Assembly (NCBI GenBank): GCA_012295275.1
Contig: CM022672.1
Location: forward strand, 28,561,972 to 28,625,971
Direction of reading: 5' to 3'
From: Chrysomallon squamiferum
Lineage: Eukaryota > Mollusca > Gastropoda > Neomphalida > Peltospiridae
DNA: 64,000 bases
Both the position numbers and the translations under genes were made by a program. The notes below the pieces were generated by a model. The model did no database searches. It saw only the letters and a list, made by a program, of their open reading frames with translations, and was not told the origin of the DNA. Shown in pieces: positions 53,221 through 64,000 of this stretch. Position 1 is the stretch's first letter. The number at the start of each line of letters is the position of its first letter.

Positions 53221-53330
53221 ACGATGACGAAGACAACTGAACAGAATATAGCATTTATATCAAGTACTTTATTTGGTATTTCCGGGAAGTTCCCTCCAAC
53301 ACAGGACTGTCGTCACGGTTGTGTACGTAA
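53221..53330 (+). other. Possible 5' non-coding exon ending at a strong donor
   Basis: A less AT-rich patch ends GTTGTGTAC|GTAAGTTG, a near-consensus donor, about 500 bases after a CpG-containing stretch. The left boundary is arbitrary. It could splice to 56777-56899. Speculative. Confidence 0.25.
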
Positions 53331-55517
53331 GTTGTTTAACTTCAATATATAGTGAGGTATCTTTCAAAATATTTTCTTGTTGTTAGCGTATTTGAGAATG
53401 TGTGAAAATACAGAGAAAACAAAACGTTTTGTTGTTTGAATAGTTACTTTATATACTTCGAAGACTGATGTTTAGCTCAGTTATCACTTTCAAATTTAAG
53501 TTTACCTCTTTCAAATACTTCTGTCATTAAATTTATTGTTAGGAGGTAAGTAAAATTTTTATACATTTTCATCACCAAGTAAAGTGATTTTATATTAACA
53601 ATAATTATAAATTATTATATTACTAAGAATAACTAAGTGAAATACTTCAGTAGATAAATCGCAAGGACCAAGCCCTTGTCTTAAGCCTAGAATAATTGTT
53701 TATTTCAGTTTAATTTTGTTATAATAATCAATTTATTTAATATTAAACGATATAATTCAATAAGTGCATATCTGTAATAAATATTTTAAATATTTTAATA
53801 TTTATTTTTATATTTATAAAGCGTAATTTCTATTGAAACGGATATAATCATTAGAGGGGACACAACTGCTTAATGCAGAGTTTGACAGCTGTTCAGTATT
53901 ATTTTTAATGCACTCCTAAATATTTCCCTTATATATATGACTGACAAATAATCATTATGTTCAGAAAATGTTACTGAATCTATTTCACATGAATTATGTA
54001 ATGATGTATAAATAATGTTTCTTGTGAAATTTATATTGTTTCTATTTCTTTTTCTTGTTTTTAAATCAGTACAAGTATAAAAATAAACAATAGACACTAA
54101 ATTGTAATTGTAATAGTGTGTGTGTGTGTGATTAAATATTTCAAATTAGTAATAATCATCACTTTTGTACTGTGATTTTGTATGTGTGCACACACGCCAA
54201 ATATATTTCTTTTTCTATAATATGAGCTTTATTTTGTAGAAGCTAGAATTCCAAATACAGCATTAGTGTGTAGCAGGATAAATCTGATATGCTAAGATAG
54301 TAATCAGTTATTTCCTTCATCATATAATCCCAAATAATACAAAAACTGTGAGATAAAGTAACTGCAGTCATGAGCAATGGATTCATGTGTGTTATTTCAT
54401 TTTTGTCTTTAAAAACTGCATCAAACAAAATAGTTCTTAAATAACAACAATGTATTTGTTATTTTTAAATATCTCAAAATATTATTGAGATCTAAACCAG
54501 CAATTAGACAAAGAAGTTACTGAACAATATATGTCTACTCATATGTATGTGTGTATATATGAGTAATAGTTAATCCAATATGCCTTTATTAGTGGTCCAT
54601 TTTTCACTGACTTTTGAATGATCAGTTTGAAGTCCTCTTTAAATAAAAACTGCATGAATGAAACATTTTAAGTTTTATCTTTGTGTTTGCTGATTGAATA
54701 CTGTCTCATATTGTCAAAACCCTCATTTAGTCTCAGTCTGAAGTGCCTTGGTAACTGCCACCTTGTAATGAATGTATGGTAGTGTAGACTGAACATTGTT
54801 CATTCCCTACTTTTTATGTTTACAGCATTATACAAGCTTTCTTACAACAAACTGAAGCAAACAAAAATTCAGTCTCTTAGTCATAGCTTCTTTTGTATTA
54901 TCTTCTTTGCTTCCCCAAGAGCTGTAGAAAATCTTGATGAAACTTCAGTAAAGTCTTGATCATTTCTGAGCAAAAGACCCCGTTCAAAAATATATCACTG
55001 GAAAGAGCAAAATATCACCTTTTAAATCATATAAATGACAGTGAATTTGAAGTTTAAACTAAGTTAAAGTAACTATGCAGTGAACTGCTCTGATTGGTAT
55101 GTTTTCTACTGAACCATGTGACAAGTCATGGCCATTAAAGCTGCTTCACTCCTAATAAGAAAGAATGATCAAGCCAATTGTCTGCAACCAGACCTCCTGA
55201 ATTCTTTTTGAAAGTTCTTGTTGGTGATCAAAATAATCATTCTTTTCACAAGATGTTAATTTAACGGGACAGAATTACAAGTTAAGTGATTAAATCTGAG
55301 CTGAAATAGGATCAGAGCCTGTTTGTATGTATTTATTGTGTAATTTTACCTCCACCTCGGTTAATAAATTAAAGTTTAGGATTTTTCAGCAAAATGTTCA
55401 TTACAGATTATGTGGAGAGGGCCTTCTGCACATAAACTATGAATGTTTTGAGCTGTTTTATTTATTTAATGATACCTGAAAAAGTGAAAAACTATGGTCA
55501 TATGGCTTCAGTTTCTC

Positions 55518-56258
55518 ACTTGTGGACTGGGATCCCACAGCACCAAATCTGAAATTTTATGCCAGTCAGACTAGTGGTGTGGGAGATATGGCCCCCCGAA
55601 TTTCGAAATTTTTAGCAAAAATGGGCATGACCATGAACCTTTGAACCCTCATATCTCAGGAACTACTGGGCCAATCTTCATAAAATTGATATTGTTGAAA
55701 AGGCAATATGAAAAGGATTTCCAAATATTTGGTGGGGGGTATCAAAGCCTTTTGACCTGTGTTATGACCTCAAAATTGACCATTAAGCATCAGAAACACC
55801 TTGTTTATGTGAACTTTCTGCATACATGTAGGTCTACAATGTCTTACTCGGTGATCAAGATACAAGGTGATTCCTAGCATCCAGAATTGATCATTCAGGT
55901 TTTAGTTAATCAGATGTTAATGGCAGAAAAGGTGTTATTTTCATGGATGTGCATTTTTAAGATCTGTATTGTGGCTAAATAAAAAATATTACACCCAGGA
56001 AACTTTTATGTTTTAGTTAACATATGGGAGATTAAATTTCAATAAAGGTCATGTGATCCACAGTGTCAAAATCAAGGTCATAACAAAGGTCAAAAGGTCA
56101 GTGAAAAAAACTCTACACCACTTGTCTGATTGGCCTAAAATTTCAGATTTGGTGCTATGGGTCCCAGTCAACAAGTATACCAAGTTTCATAAAAATCTGA
56201 GATGGACGCGTTTAAATGTTTTTTTTTGGGGGGGGGGTGATTTGAAATGGAATGACCC
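55518..56258. mobile_element. Transposon copy 3, internally deleted (arms only)
   Basis: It starts inside the left arm (ACTTGTGGACTGGGATCCC), runs about 270 bases, then passes directly into right-arm sequence (GCATCAGAAACACCTTG onward) to the terminal GGAATGACCC. The outermost ~75 bases of the left end and the whole coding core are missing, and the TTAA flank is lost (ATAG follows). A MITE-like deletion derivative of the same family. Confidence 0.85.
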
Positions 56259-56776
56259 ATAGAGTCAGATTCTCTCATTTAAGGTAACAGTTAAAAGAGA
56301 CTGTACAGCAAACTGGGCAAACTACCAAAGAGAAGTATAAAATTCCCATTTTTAAATACACCACATTTTGCCCAATTTCATGTAGTACTTGCACTTAAAA
56401 AATGGTTATAAAACTGATTTTTTAAAGTTTAATAAATAGACGACATTTTTCAGAATTGCATATGATTTGATTTATTATGTAGCCTATTCTTTTTTCCAGT
56501 TTCTTGCTTGGAAATTCATATCAATATGTTTTTCTATCACTTTTATTATAAATAATAAAATCAGTTTTGTTGCAACATTTTCATAAATAAGCAATATCTT
56601 TATAGCAGTATGGGCAAACCTGATGGATTCATGATATTGCTTTGATATTGTTGTTAATGTTTGAAACATGAGCTTGTGCTTCTTCCTTTCTCTTTTTTTA
56701 AACACTATTATGCTATTGATTTTTCATATTGACTCGCAACAAGATGTATCTGTTACATAAATTAATTTCTTTGTAG

Positions 56777-56899
56777 TTTTGGTCTGAACATGGACTCTGC
56801 AGATATAAGTGCATGCAGCTTTGCCATCCAGTGCTAAAACAACAATAACTGACAGTAGTTGTTGGACAGTAGATTCAGACAATTAAATCCATCATGCAG
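56777..56899 (+). other. Possible 5' UTR exon with flanking splice sites
   Basis: TTTCTTTGTAG precedes 56777 and CATGCAG|GTAAGAC follows 56899, both strong signals. The only long frame closes quickly, but the exon ends in ATGCAG, so translation could begin at its last two codons and continue in an exon not identified here. Low certainty. Confidence 0.3.
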
Positions 56900-58055
56900 G
56901 TAAGACTTTTATTCAGTGGAGTTAGTTATAAATTGAGCCAATAAATAAATATTTCTAAAATACTTTTTTTGAATTTTAGTTACTGTTTACTATTTTAAAA
57001 TGTTTTATTTTTATTTTCCAGAATGTATAGCAAATAACAAACAAATAAATAAATAAAATTTATTTCGGTCATAATTTTATAACCACCTATTTTATGACAT
57101 TGTTCTTGTTATCCAAGAAGATAATTATGAAAAGAAAAGAAACATGTTTGTATGGATTCAAGTTTATAAAACTTCTTGCCTAATAAATGTTTCAATAAAT
57201 CGGCAGTATTAAATTTAATAAGCATTATGATAGTTAGATTAACAACAACTAAACAGTTTCACAATGATATATAAGCATTTGCAAATACCATATTAATTAA
57301 TTAATTATTTATTTATTTAGTTATTTCAATTATTGTTATTTGTTTTCCATTAACTTGTGTTTATTTCTCTTTTAATTTAATTTCGTAATTTAATTCATAA
57401 AGGCAATTTACATTTTTACATTTCACTTTTAATTTATTGTGTGTGCATACATATATAAGCTTCCTATTTGCACAGGCAGACAGACACCTATTCATACAGA
57501 GACAGACATGCATACATATTATTCAGATATAGTATTTTAAAATTATTACATGAAATAGCTAGCTGCTAAAGAATTTACAAAGTTATTAACTTCATTATAC
57601 ACTTTGAATATTGATCTCTAGGCATGTGCCAAAACCTCACAAAATTAGTCGGAAATTGGCAAAGCACTGGAAATGCTGTTTTTTTATTTTCCCAGTAAAT
57701 AATTGTTTAGATTTAATTTTTGTTTTGTTTTTTATAAATTATTTTCATTGTTGATAAATAATGTGTTTTTATTATTTTTATTGTTTTAAAAGTGATTTCT
57801 GTAAAGGTATGAAGAGTCATTTGCTCAGCTGCCTTAAAAACATATGAAAAATGGTACATTTGCATACTTTCTGTTTGGGTAATTTTTAGACTATTCCTGA
57901 TAAACATCATCTTCCCATATATAGGCATCAATATGTTAACATCTGTGCTTTATATTTCTTATTAAGATTAGCACTGATTACTAGTAGGAGATAATGATTA
58001 TATAGATAGAACAATAATCAGTACAACAAATTTTAAGACCAAAATACATATGGGG

Positions 58056-58090
58056 GCCTGATTTATCCCAATTTGTGGGACAAATCAGGC
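58056..58090. other. 15-bp stem hairpin with one mismatch
   Basis: GCCTGATTTATCCCA, loop ATTTG, TGGGACAAATCAGGC. One A/C mismatch. Too short for a typical animal pre-miRNA; may be a repeat end. Confidence 0.6.
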
Positions 58091-60967
58091 ACCTGACAAA
58101 ATTGTTAATTTTTCCCATTTCAAAAGTATTAGCAGTGTGCACGTAGCATTTGTCTTTTCTGAAGCAGAAATACTTGTACTGCTGACCCTTGATTTCATGG
58201 ACCTAAGTTTTCCAGATTTTCCACTGTAAGTCAGACATGTTGCAGAGCATTGTTCTGATAAGTCATTGTATTGCGTAAAAGTAATTGAATTAATTGATTA
58301 TACCAGGATTTTAGCATCAGACTATGATTAACATTTGTGTAGTTTGGGGATGAAGAAATCGTTCAACCAGTGGAGATTTATAAACTGACACCACTGTCAT
58401 ATCCCAAAGGTAATTAAACACCAAACAAGCCAAACCAAGAAAATTTGGAGTGACAGAACACAGTGGCTTTCAAGAATAAATTGAGCAAACTTTAACCCAG
58501 ACTGAACCAAACATCATTTTAAAATGTGATCAGTTCACATTTTAATCAATTTACTGATAATAAAGGGTTTTTCCATTTCTTTTTAATATTAATTTTTTTT
58601 TGTTTATGCTTTCATTGTTAAAATACATATATAAATATATCTTAATCCCTCAGTAATTTGGTCTTAAATTTTATTACAGTCTCAATTAATAGACTGTCAG
58701 TACCAAAATTATTAACTATATTCCATTAATTTAGAATAAGAATAAATGAATAAACTATCGATTATATCAGACTAATCCAGACAGGGCAACTTTGCTTAGA
58801 ATGGGACCAACACTCGATGAGTCTGATCAGAAATATTATAAAAATGGTGTGTGTGTGTGTGTGTTTGAGAGTAATTAAATCAGATATCTGTGCAGAAAAT
58901 ATGTTGCATTATAATCAGTACTCAGAGATACTATATATAAAAGTAGCTGATCCTGTGAAAAGAATGAAAAGTTGAAATGTTAAGTACAGTTTCCACAAAA
59001 CAAGGACCTGAAAGAAAAATTAAAAAGTAGTCTATTTAATCCAGACACCCTCAGATCTTTGTTTTACGGTTGTTATGGCTTTGTTTATTTCTGCATATAT
59101 TTCTGAGACCTCAAAAATAATTTTAATCAAATTTTAAAAACTTGTGTTAGTGTTAATAAAACTTAGGCTGAACCTAAGCCAACAGGACCTGATCATACAT
59201 TTAAAATTTCTACAAATTATGTGTTCTAGATATTTCATGATGCCATACAAATAATGTTTTTATGAAGATGAAATGTTTAATATTGTGGCCAAACCAAGAA
59301 CTACAGTTAATAATGCCTGTGGAATTTCATAGATATTTTGGATTCAAAATGTCTGTTATCAGCTGATTTAAGATATCTATAGAGAGACCATCTAACTTAA
59401 TAGAGTTGACACTTAGACAAATGACAAACATTATAATACTGTTCAGTATTTAGTTGGTATTACACGTCAGGCTGCAGTTTCATTTTTACCAAACTCTGGT
59501 GTGGTAGAGTAGCAGACAAACATGTTGCCTATTGTTAAACCTTTTACCAGGTGTCATTGTGCTGTCAGACTGTGTTTTGATATAAAAATGCTCGTGACAA
59601 TCTGTGCCACAATATAATCCATGCAGTTTCCAGAAATCACACAACCATCAAACTGTTGTCATTTATTCTCTGCGAATGGTTCACTTTCCCACTAAAAACA
59701 CTCCTGTTGTTCACAACTGTGTGTTTAGTATCCAAAACAAAACCACTCATAAAATAGCTGTATCTTGTAGGTACTTTATATACTTTCAGCTTGGCTAATA
59801 TATAGGCACTCAACATGTAAGCTAAATAATTAATGATGACTGCATACATCACTGTTGGCCATGTTGAAATATCTTCTATTATACTTCAGTGTTATGAGTT
59901 GTTTTCAGAACAGAATATATACACCACCAATTTTTTTTTTTTTACAACTAAAATTCTTTGAATAAGTTTATAAGAAACATTAATTAAATGATTGTAATAA
60001 CTGATTTACCAATATGGTGTTTAACTCAATAAAAAACTGAGGCTGAATTCATTTGACATCATTTTGTGATACAAAATTCATCAGTTGGTCAGTGGTAGCA
60101 TTTGTTATATTGGATAGGCCTGCTGCATCTTTGAGCATTATGTTTAGTTTAAAATAACATTCAAACTGAACAAGCTTTTAAATGATACCAGTTGTTGGGG
60201 TATATTTATTGCAATATATCGTAATTTGAAGCAGATTTTTCAAGAAATGTTTTTTTTTTTTTTTTAAATTCTGTTTTGCTGCATAATCATAAAAATCTCA
60301 TTTTATTAGCTTTCCAGTTTTATTTCCATGCAATTCATGATGTTAAAGGTTGCTTGCACATTTTTTACAGTGATTGGTGGAACTGCAACTGCCTTCTGCT
60401 ATCTAATGTCTAATAAAGCTTGGTTGCTATGTCTGTAAAGCATCAAAATAAAAGGATTTAACGAAGATAGCAAAACAAAATCTGTACATTACAGTATTAG
60501 GATTATTGCACATGGTTTAAAAATACTTCAACAGTTAATGTGTTAAACAGATATAAATTTTACTTTTGAAAGAAGAAACTTTCCATTCCATGCGCTATTG
60601 TACTGAATTTCAAATTGGGTTGATTTCAATGTTTCAGTTTAAAATCTGCTTCTCCATAACTGATATTCAAATGCACTGAAATTTCAGATTTAAATAGTTG
60701 AAATGCATGTACATGTTTATAACAGAAAGTTTTATTGTTTTTCTAAATCATTTTATTTGTTTGCTATTGTTGTGATTGTTTGTTATTATTATTATTATTT
60801 TTTTATATAAGCTGTTTATAAGCTGTAATTTTTAACACAGCTAATATGCAAATTTTAATGTCATACATTTTACTGTTTTTACTGTTCCTTTGTATTATTT
60901 GAGTAAAATTTTATATATCTTAATGTTTAAACTGCAGTTACTTATATTATACCATTAAGGTTTGGAA

Positions 60968-61400
60968 TAAAGAGGACCCTTGATTTCACAGACTCAGAGG
61001 GGTGAACACAGGTCCAGAAAATGCCAATGTTACGGGAAAATTGCAAATGTAAATATTAAAGTTACAGAAACATTAAACTTTAGTATACATAACAGCTATA
61101 TTACAGTACAAGAACAATATAATACATAATATATAAAATATAAGAACAAGATTCAAGCATAAAATAATGTAACTAAATGTCATACCACCATTTTAAAGAA
61201 AAAATGTACCATAGAAAAACATAGGTAGGTGATGATTACAGGTGCAGTTATAAAATTTACTCTTGGATTGATGCAAAGTGGATTCAGTGATTGTTGACAT
61301 GATCTTCTAGTGGGACTCAGAATAACTTGATAGTACCTAGACGAAGGTTTGAAGTGTGAAATGCTGTAAGTTCAAAGATTAATTCACAGAGTCCTCTTTA
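60968..61400. mobile_element. Candidate MITE with 10-bp inverted ends
   Basis: TAAAGAGGAC at the left is exactly inverted at the right (GTCCTCTTTA), 433 bp apart. The ends begin with TA, the duplication typical of Tc1/mariner-type elements. The internal sequence is non-coding. The inverted match decays quickly inward. Confidence 0.35.
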
Positions 61401-62284
61401 CTCTTGTGATAAATGTCATCAGACCATTACAATCTCTTTATGCTTCTTTTTAAGTAAAATGATACCTGAGTATCATCACTTCTGGTCCTGTATACATTAA
61501 TATACATTAATCACTCATAGAACTGATAGCAATAGTAACTGAAAACTTTATCAATTAATGCAAATCTACCAATTTGTTCACATGACAGGTAGCACACCAG
61601 TTGGTGGTAAATGGCGATAATGTCAAGCAAGGTCTTCAAGCAGTGACGAAATCATAGTTCCTCTAACAAATTTGAGTGGAGCTGACAAATGTGGGGTTAT
61701 ATGTAATTGTAGTTTATTGATTAGGCTGCAGGTCTTTTCTTCATGAGGAGGAATTCAGTATAAATCTTTGTGAAACTGGCTTTTGTGATTTCTTCTGAAG
61801 AGTATATTTGAATATACTCTTTAAAGATAAAGATGAACTTCGTTTATTCATTTGCCAGTTGAATGAAGTCTCTGCTTATGATACACTTGTTGCATTTTGT
61901 AATAAACTATTTCTTACTTGTCAGCTGAGAACTTACTTAAAATCCACTCACTAACAAACACGTAAAATCAGTATTAATAATTGATGAAGTTTAACTGCGT
62001 GGTCCATGTTTGTTTAATTTTGATTTATTTGGCCAGGTTAAAAATTTCCATTCTCTGTAAAAGATACAAACCATAGTTCAAATACAAAATATATAGAGAG
62101 TAGAACCACATTCTACAGAGACTGAGTAAACATAATCTACACAGTTTGTTAATTACTCTAATGTGCAACAGAAATTCATATTAAAAAGAATAGCAATAAC
62201 GTGTGTGTGTGTGTGTGAAGGTACAATATCTGTCATATTTTCGTATTTTATAGATGTTTTACAAAAAGAAAGCTACAAAACTAA

Positions 62285-62788
62285 TCATGTTTCTATTTTT
62301 ATTCCAACAAAAGTTATGCCTGAAAACATTCTAAAGTTTTTCAGTAAAAAATGCCCATTGAAAACTACCATTTTGAGAAAATCCTAATTCTGCAAGCTAA
62401 TATCTTTCACAAATTTATACATAGAAGGATGAAAATGCTCATATACTGTATAACTTTTTCCAGGTTCATCCCTTTTTTAGTTCAAAGTTAGTTTCTCATC
62501 AAAATTGGCTTTTAAGTCCAAAAATTAGATAGCATTTTGGTGGTTTTCTCTCTATAAAATGCCTAATTATATTCCAGTTTTTATAATTCAAACAGTATTT
62601 TGTTTACAATGAAAATACCTGTGTAGAAAGATGTTACAATACATAATTCAACCACAAACATGATAGAATGACAGGGGGTGGGGTCTAATAGGGTCAGCTC
62701 ACATGCAGGACAGGATACAGTTCACTTCACCAACCCATTCTGACAGAGCAATATACTTATAAAGGTAAGTATATTTCAGTTTGTATTT
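62285..62788. repeat. Dispersed repeat copy B
   Basis: Diverged, collinear partner of 44219-44728 in the same orientation. Confidence 0.75.
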
Positions 62789-64000
62789 ATCAAGGGAATT
62801 ATCGGTTTCTTGAGGATTATCCAGTTTCTGCTGTTAACATCTGATAAATTTCAACATACGCCAATTTATCAGATCCTCACCTATAAGTTTTTTCTGTTCG
62901 TTTTCTTCAGCTTGATTTTATTTTATTTTTTTGTTTTATTTTATTTTTTTAATGTTTAAAATCAGAAGAAAAGCTTTTATGAAAATGTGCAATTATTCAC
63001 CAGAATCAATAAAAATGTAGGCCAAAAACAAGCAAATGTTAAACTCATACTGATTAAAACATGCAATACAGTGATCACAATATGAATATATTTTAAGTGA
63101 CTGTTGTTTTTCATATTATCAGAATAATTCCTGTAGACATTAGAAAGCGCATGAAATTACATTTTTCAGACATTTTACTTGGATATTTTTTCATGAAAAG
63201 GTCGAATATTTTCAGTTTAAAATTTATTTTTAATGTTCCAGAATAATTTTTTTTTTTTTTAATTGTCCATTTAACATACATAAAGGTAATATATGGATTA
63301 TTAACATTTAATGTTGCCATGACAATTTAGTATTTTGCACTTACATTTGCTGCTTGGATTAATGGAAAGCTTAAAAGCCTTTACATAGTACTTATGAATC
63401 AAACAAACTAATTGCCCTCAGATATAGATTATTAATTTTAATCTTTCCCATCAGCTGCAGAATCATTTATTTCATTTGTATATAATTTTATTACAATAGT
63501 ATAGATGAAAATGTATTTTTTAAATTATAAGATAAATTCTGATTTGGCTTGTACAACAGAAGATGTATTTGGAATTAACTGAACCACTTATTATTATTAT
63601 TATAGTTGTTGTTGTTGTTATCTTGGACAATCTAGTTTCCTGGCCACTTTGGATATTAATCTAAAGTTTACCATGCACATCATCACAATGAATGTTTTTC
63701 AAGGTTTGGTTTTCAATATAGAAATGTTTTTTTTTTTTATTGTTATATTTGGTACTTAAGTCAATACTGTAATTCTAAGTTTCTCACCATGTTTTAAAAG
63801 ATGTTACCAATGAAAGGTTAAAAAGGTTAAAAAATTACATGTCTGTGATTTGTTGATAAATAATCAGCATTTTAAATTTATCTGTCTGTGAGTTTGAGTG
63901 TTAAATCAGATATTAAAGGTTAATTTCAGGCTGAAGACATTTTCATTTATATTGATGTTAACTAAATATAAATAACTATGAAGTACAAATACTAAATTTG

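Larger units (their letters stand above)
51890..55517. other. Intergenic region upstream of XAB2
   Basis: Contains an AAAAG microsatellite (about 51943-51975), a short tandem duplication (52280-52341), a TTTA-then-TTA array (52350-52426), a CpG-richer patch (52680-52800) and a possible 5' non-coding exon near 53330. No supported coding gene. Confidence 0.6.
56900..64000. other. Right-hand non-coding region
   Basis: AT-rich with no exon I can support on either strand. It contains a near-perfect hairpin (58056-58090), a candidate MITE (60968-61400), copy B of the dispersed repeat (62285-62788) and several short GT or TTA runs (58849-58864, 62200-62217, 63588-63603). It may be intron or intergenic. 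Confidence 0.6.

Noticed and set aside
62163-62387. 74-residue plus-strand frame
   Set aside because: It runs through a GT microsatellite into the dispersed repeat copy B, and copy A at 44219 does not keep the frame.
1-64000. CRISPR arrays, bacterial operons, tRNA or rRNA genes
   Set aside because: The window is eukaryotic nuclear DNA; no spaced direct repeats of CRISPR type, and no tRNA or rRNA sequence was recognised by eye. A tRNAscan run would be needed to exclude tRNAs fully.

Overview
This window is AT-rich animal nuclear DNA. It holds multi-exon genes with short GT-AG introns, long intergenic stretches, microsatellites and decayed DNA transposons. Protein similarity, recalled and not searched, points to an invertebrate, most likely a lophotrochozoan such as a mollusc. 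A secreted von Willebrand factor A plus chitin-binding protein fits that, but the species cannot be fixed from the sequence.

Layout. (1) 231-10069, minus: first 12 coding exons of MMS19, continuing past the left edge. Its largest intron (310-5085) holds a 2.8 kb transposon with long inverted ends and TTAA flanks. (2) 10070-10380: a 311 bp shared promoter with a perfect CRE, dividing MMS19 from the divergent UBTD gene (10381-12866, plus). The same head-to-head pair exists in human (MMS19/UBTD1). (3) 16960-26915, minus: WDR91, 16 coding exons, all phases consistent, 774 residues. (4) 26916-31731: intergenic, with a long GT repeat and a second transposon copy carrying a broken transposase. (5) 31732-36053, minus: a 755-residue secreted protein with a lysozyme-like domain, a VWA domain and three chitin-binding domains, preceded by a TATA box. 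A Tc1/mariner remnant lies in one intron. (6) 36054-41201: intergenic, with repeats and two weak, unassigned exon-like stretches. (7) 41202-51727, minus: XAB2/SYF1, 24 coding exons, 849 residues. (8) 51728-64000: no established gene; microsatellites, a third deletion copy of the transposon and two possible 5' non-coding exons of a plus-strand gene.

The four housekeeping genes act in separate pathways: iron-sulphur protein assembly (MMS19), ubiquitin-conjugation regulation (UBTD), endosome maturation (WDR91), and splicing with transcription-coupled repair (XAB2). The secreted gene is the lineage-flavoured one. I built the gene models by hand from splice signals and reading phase. All join in frame except one MMS19 junction (exon 3 to exon 4), which is off by one base.
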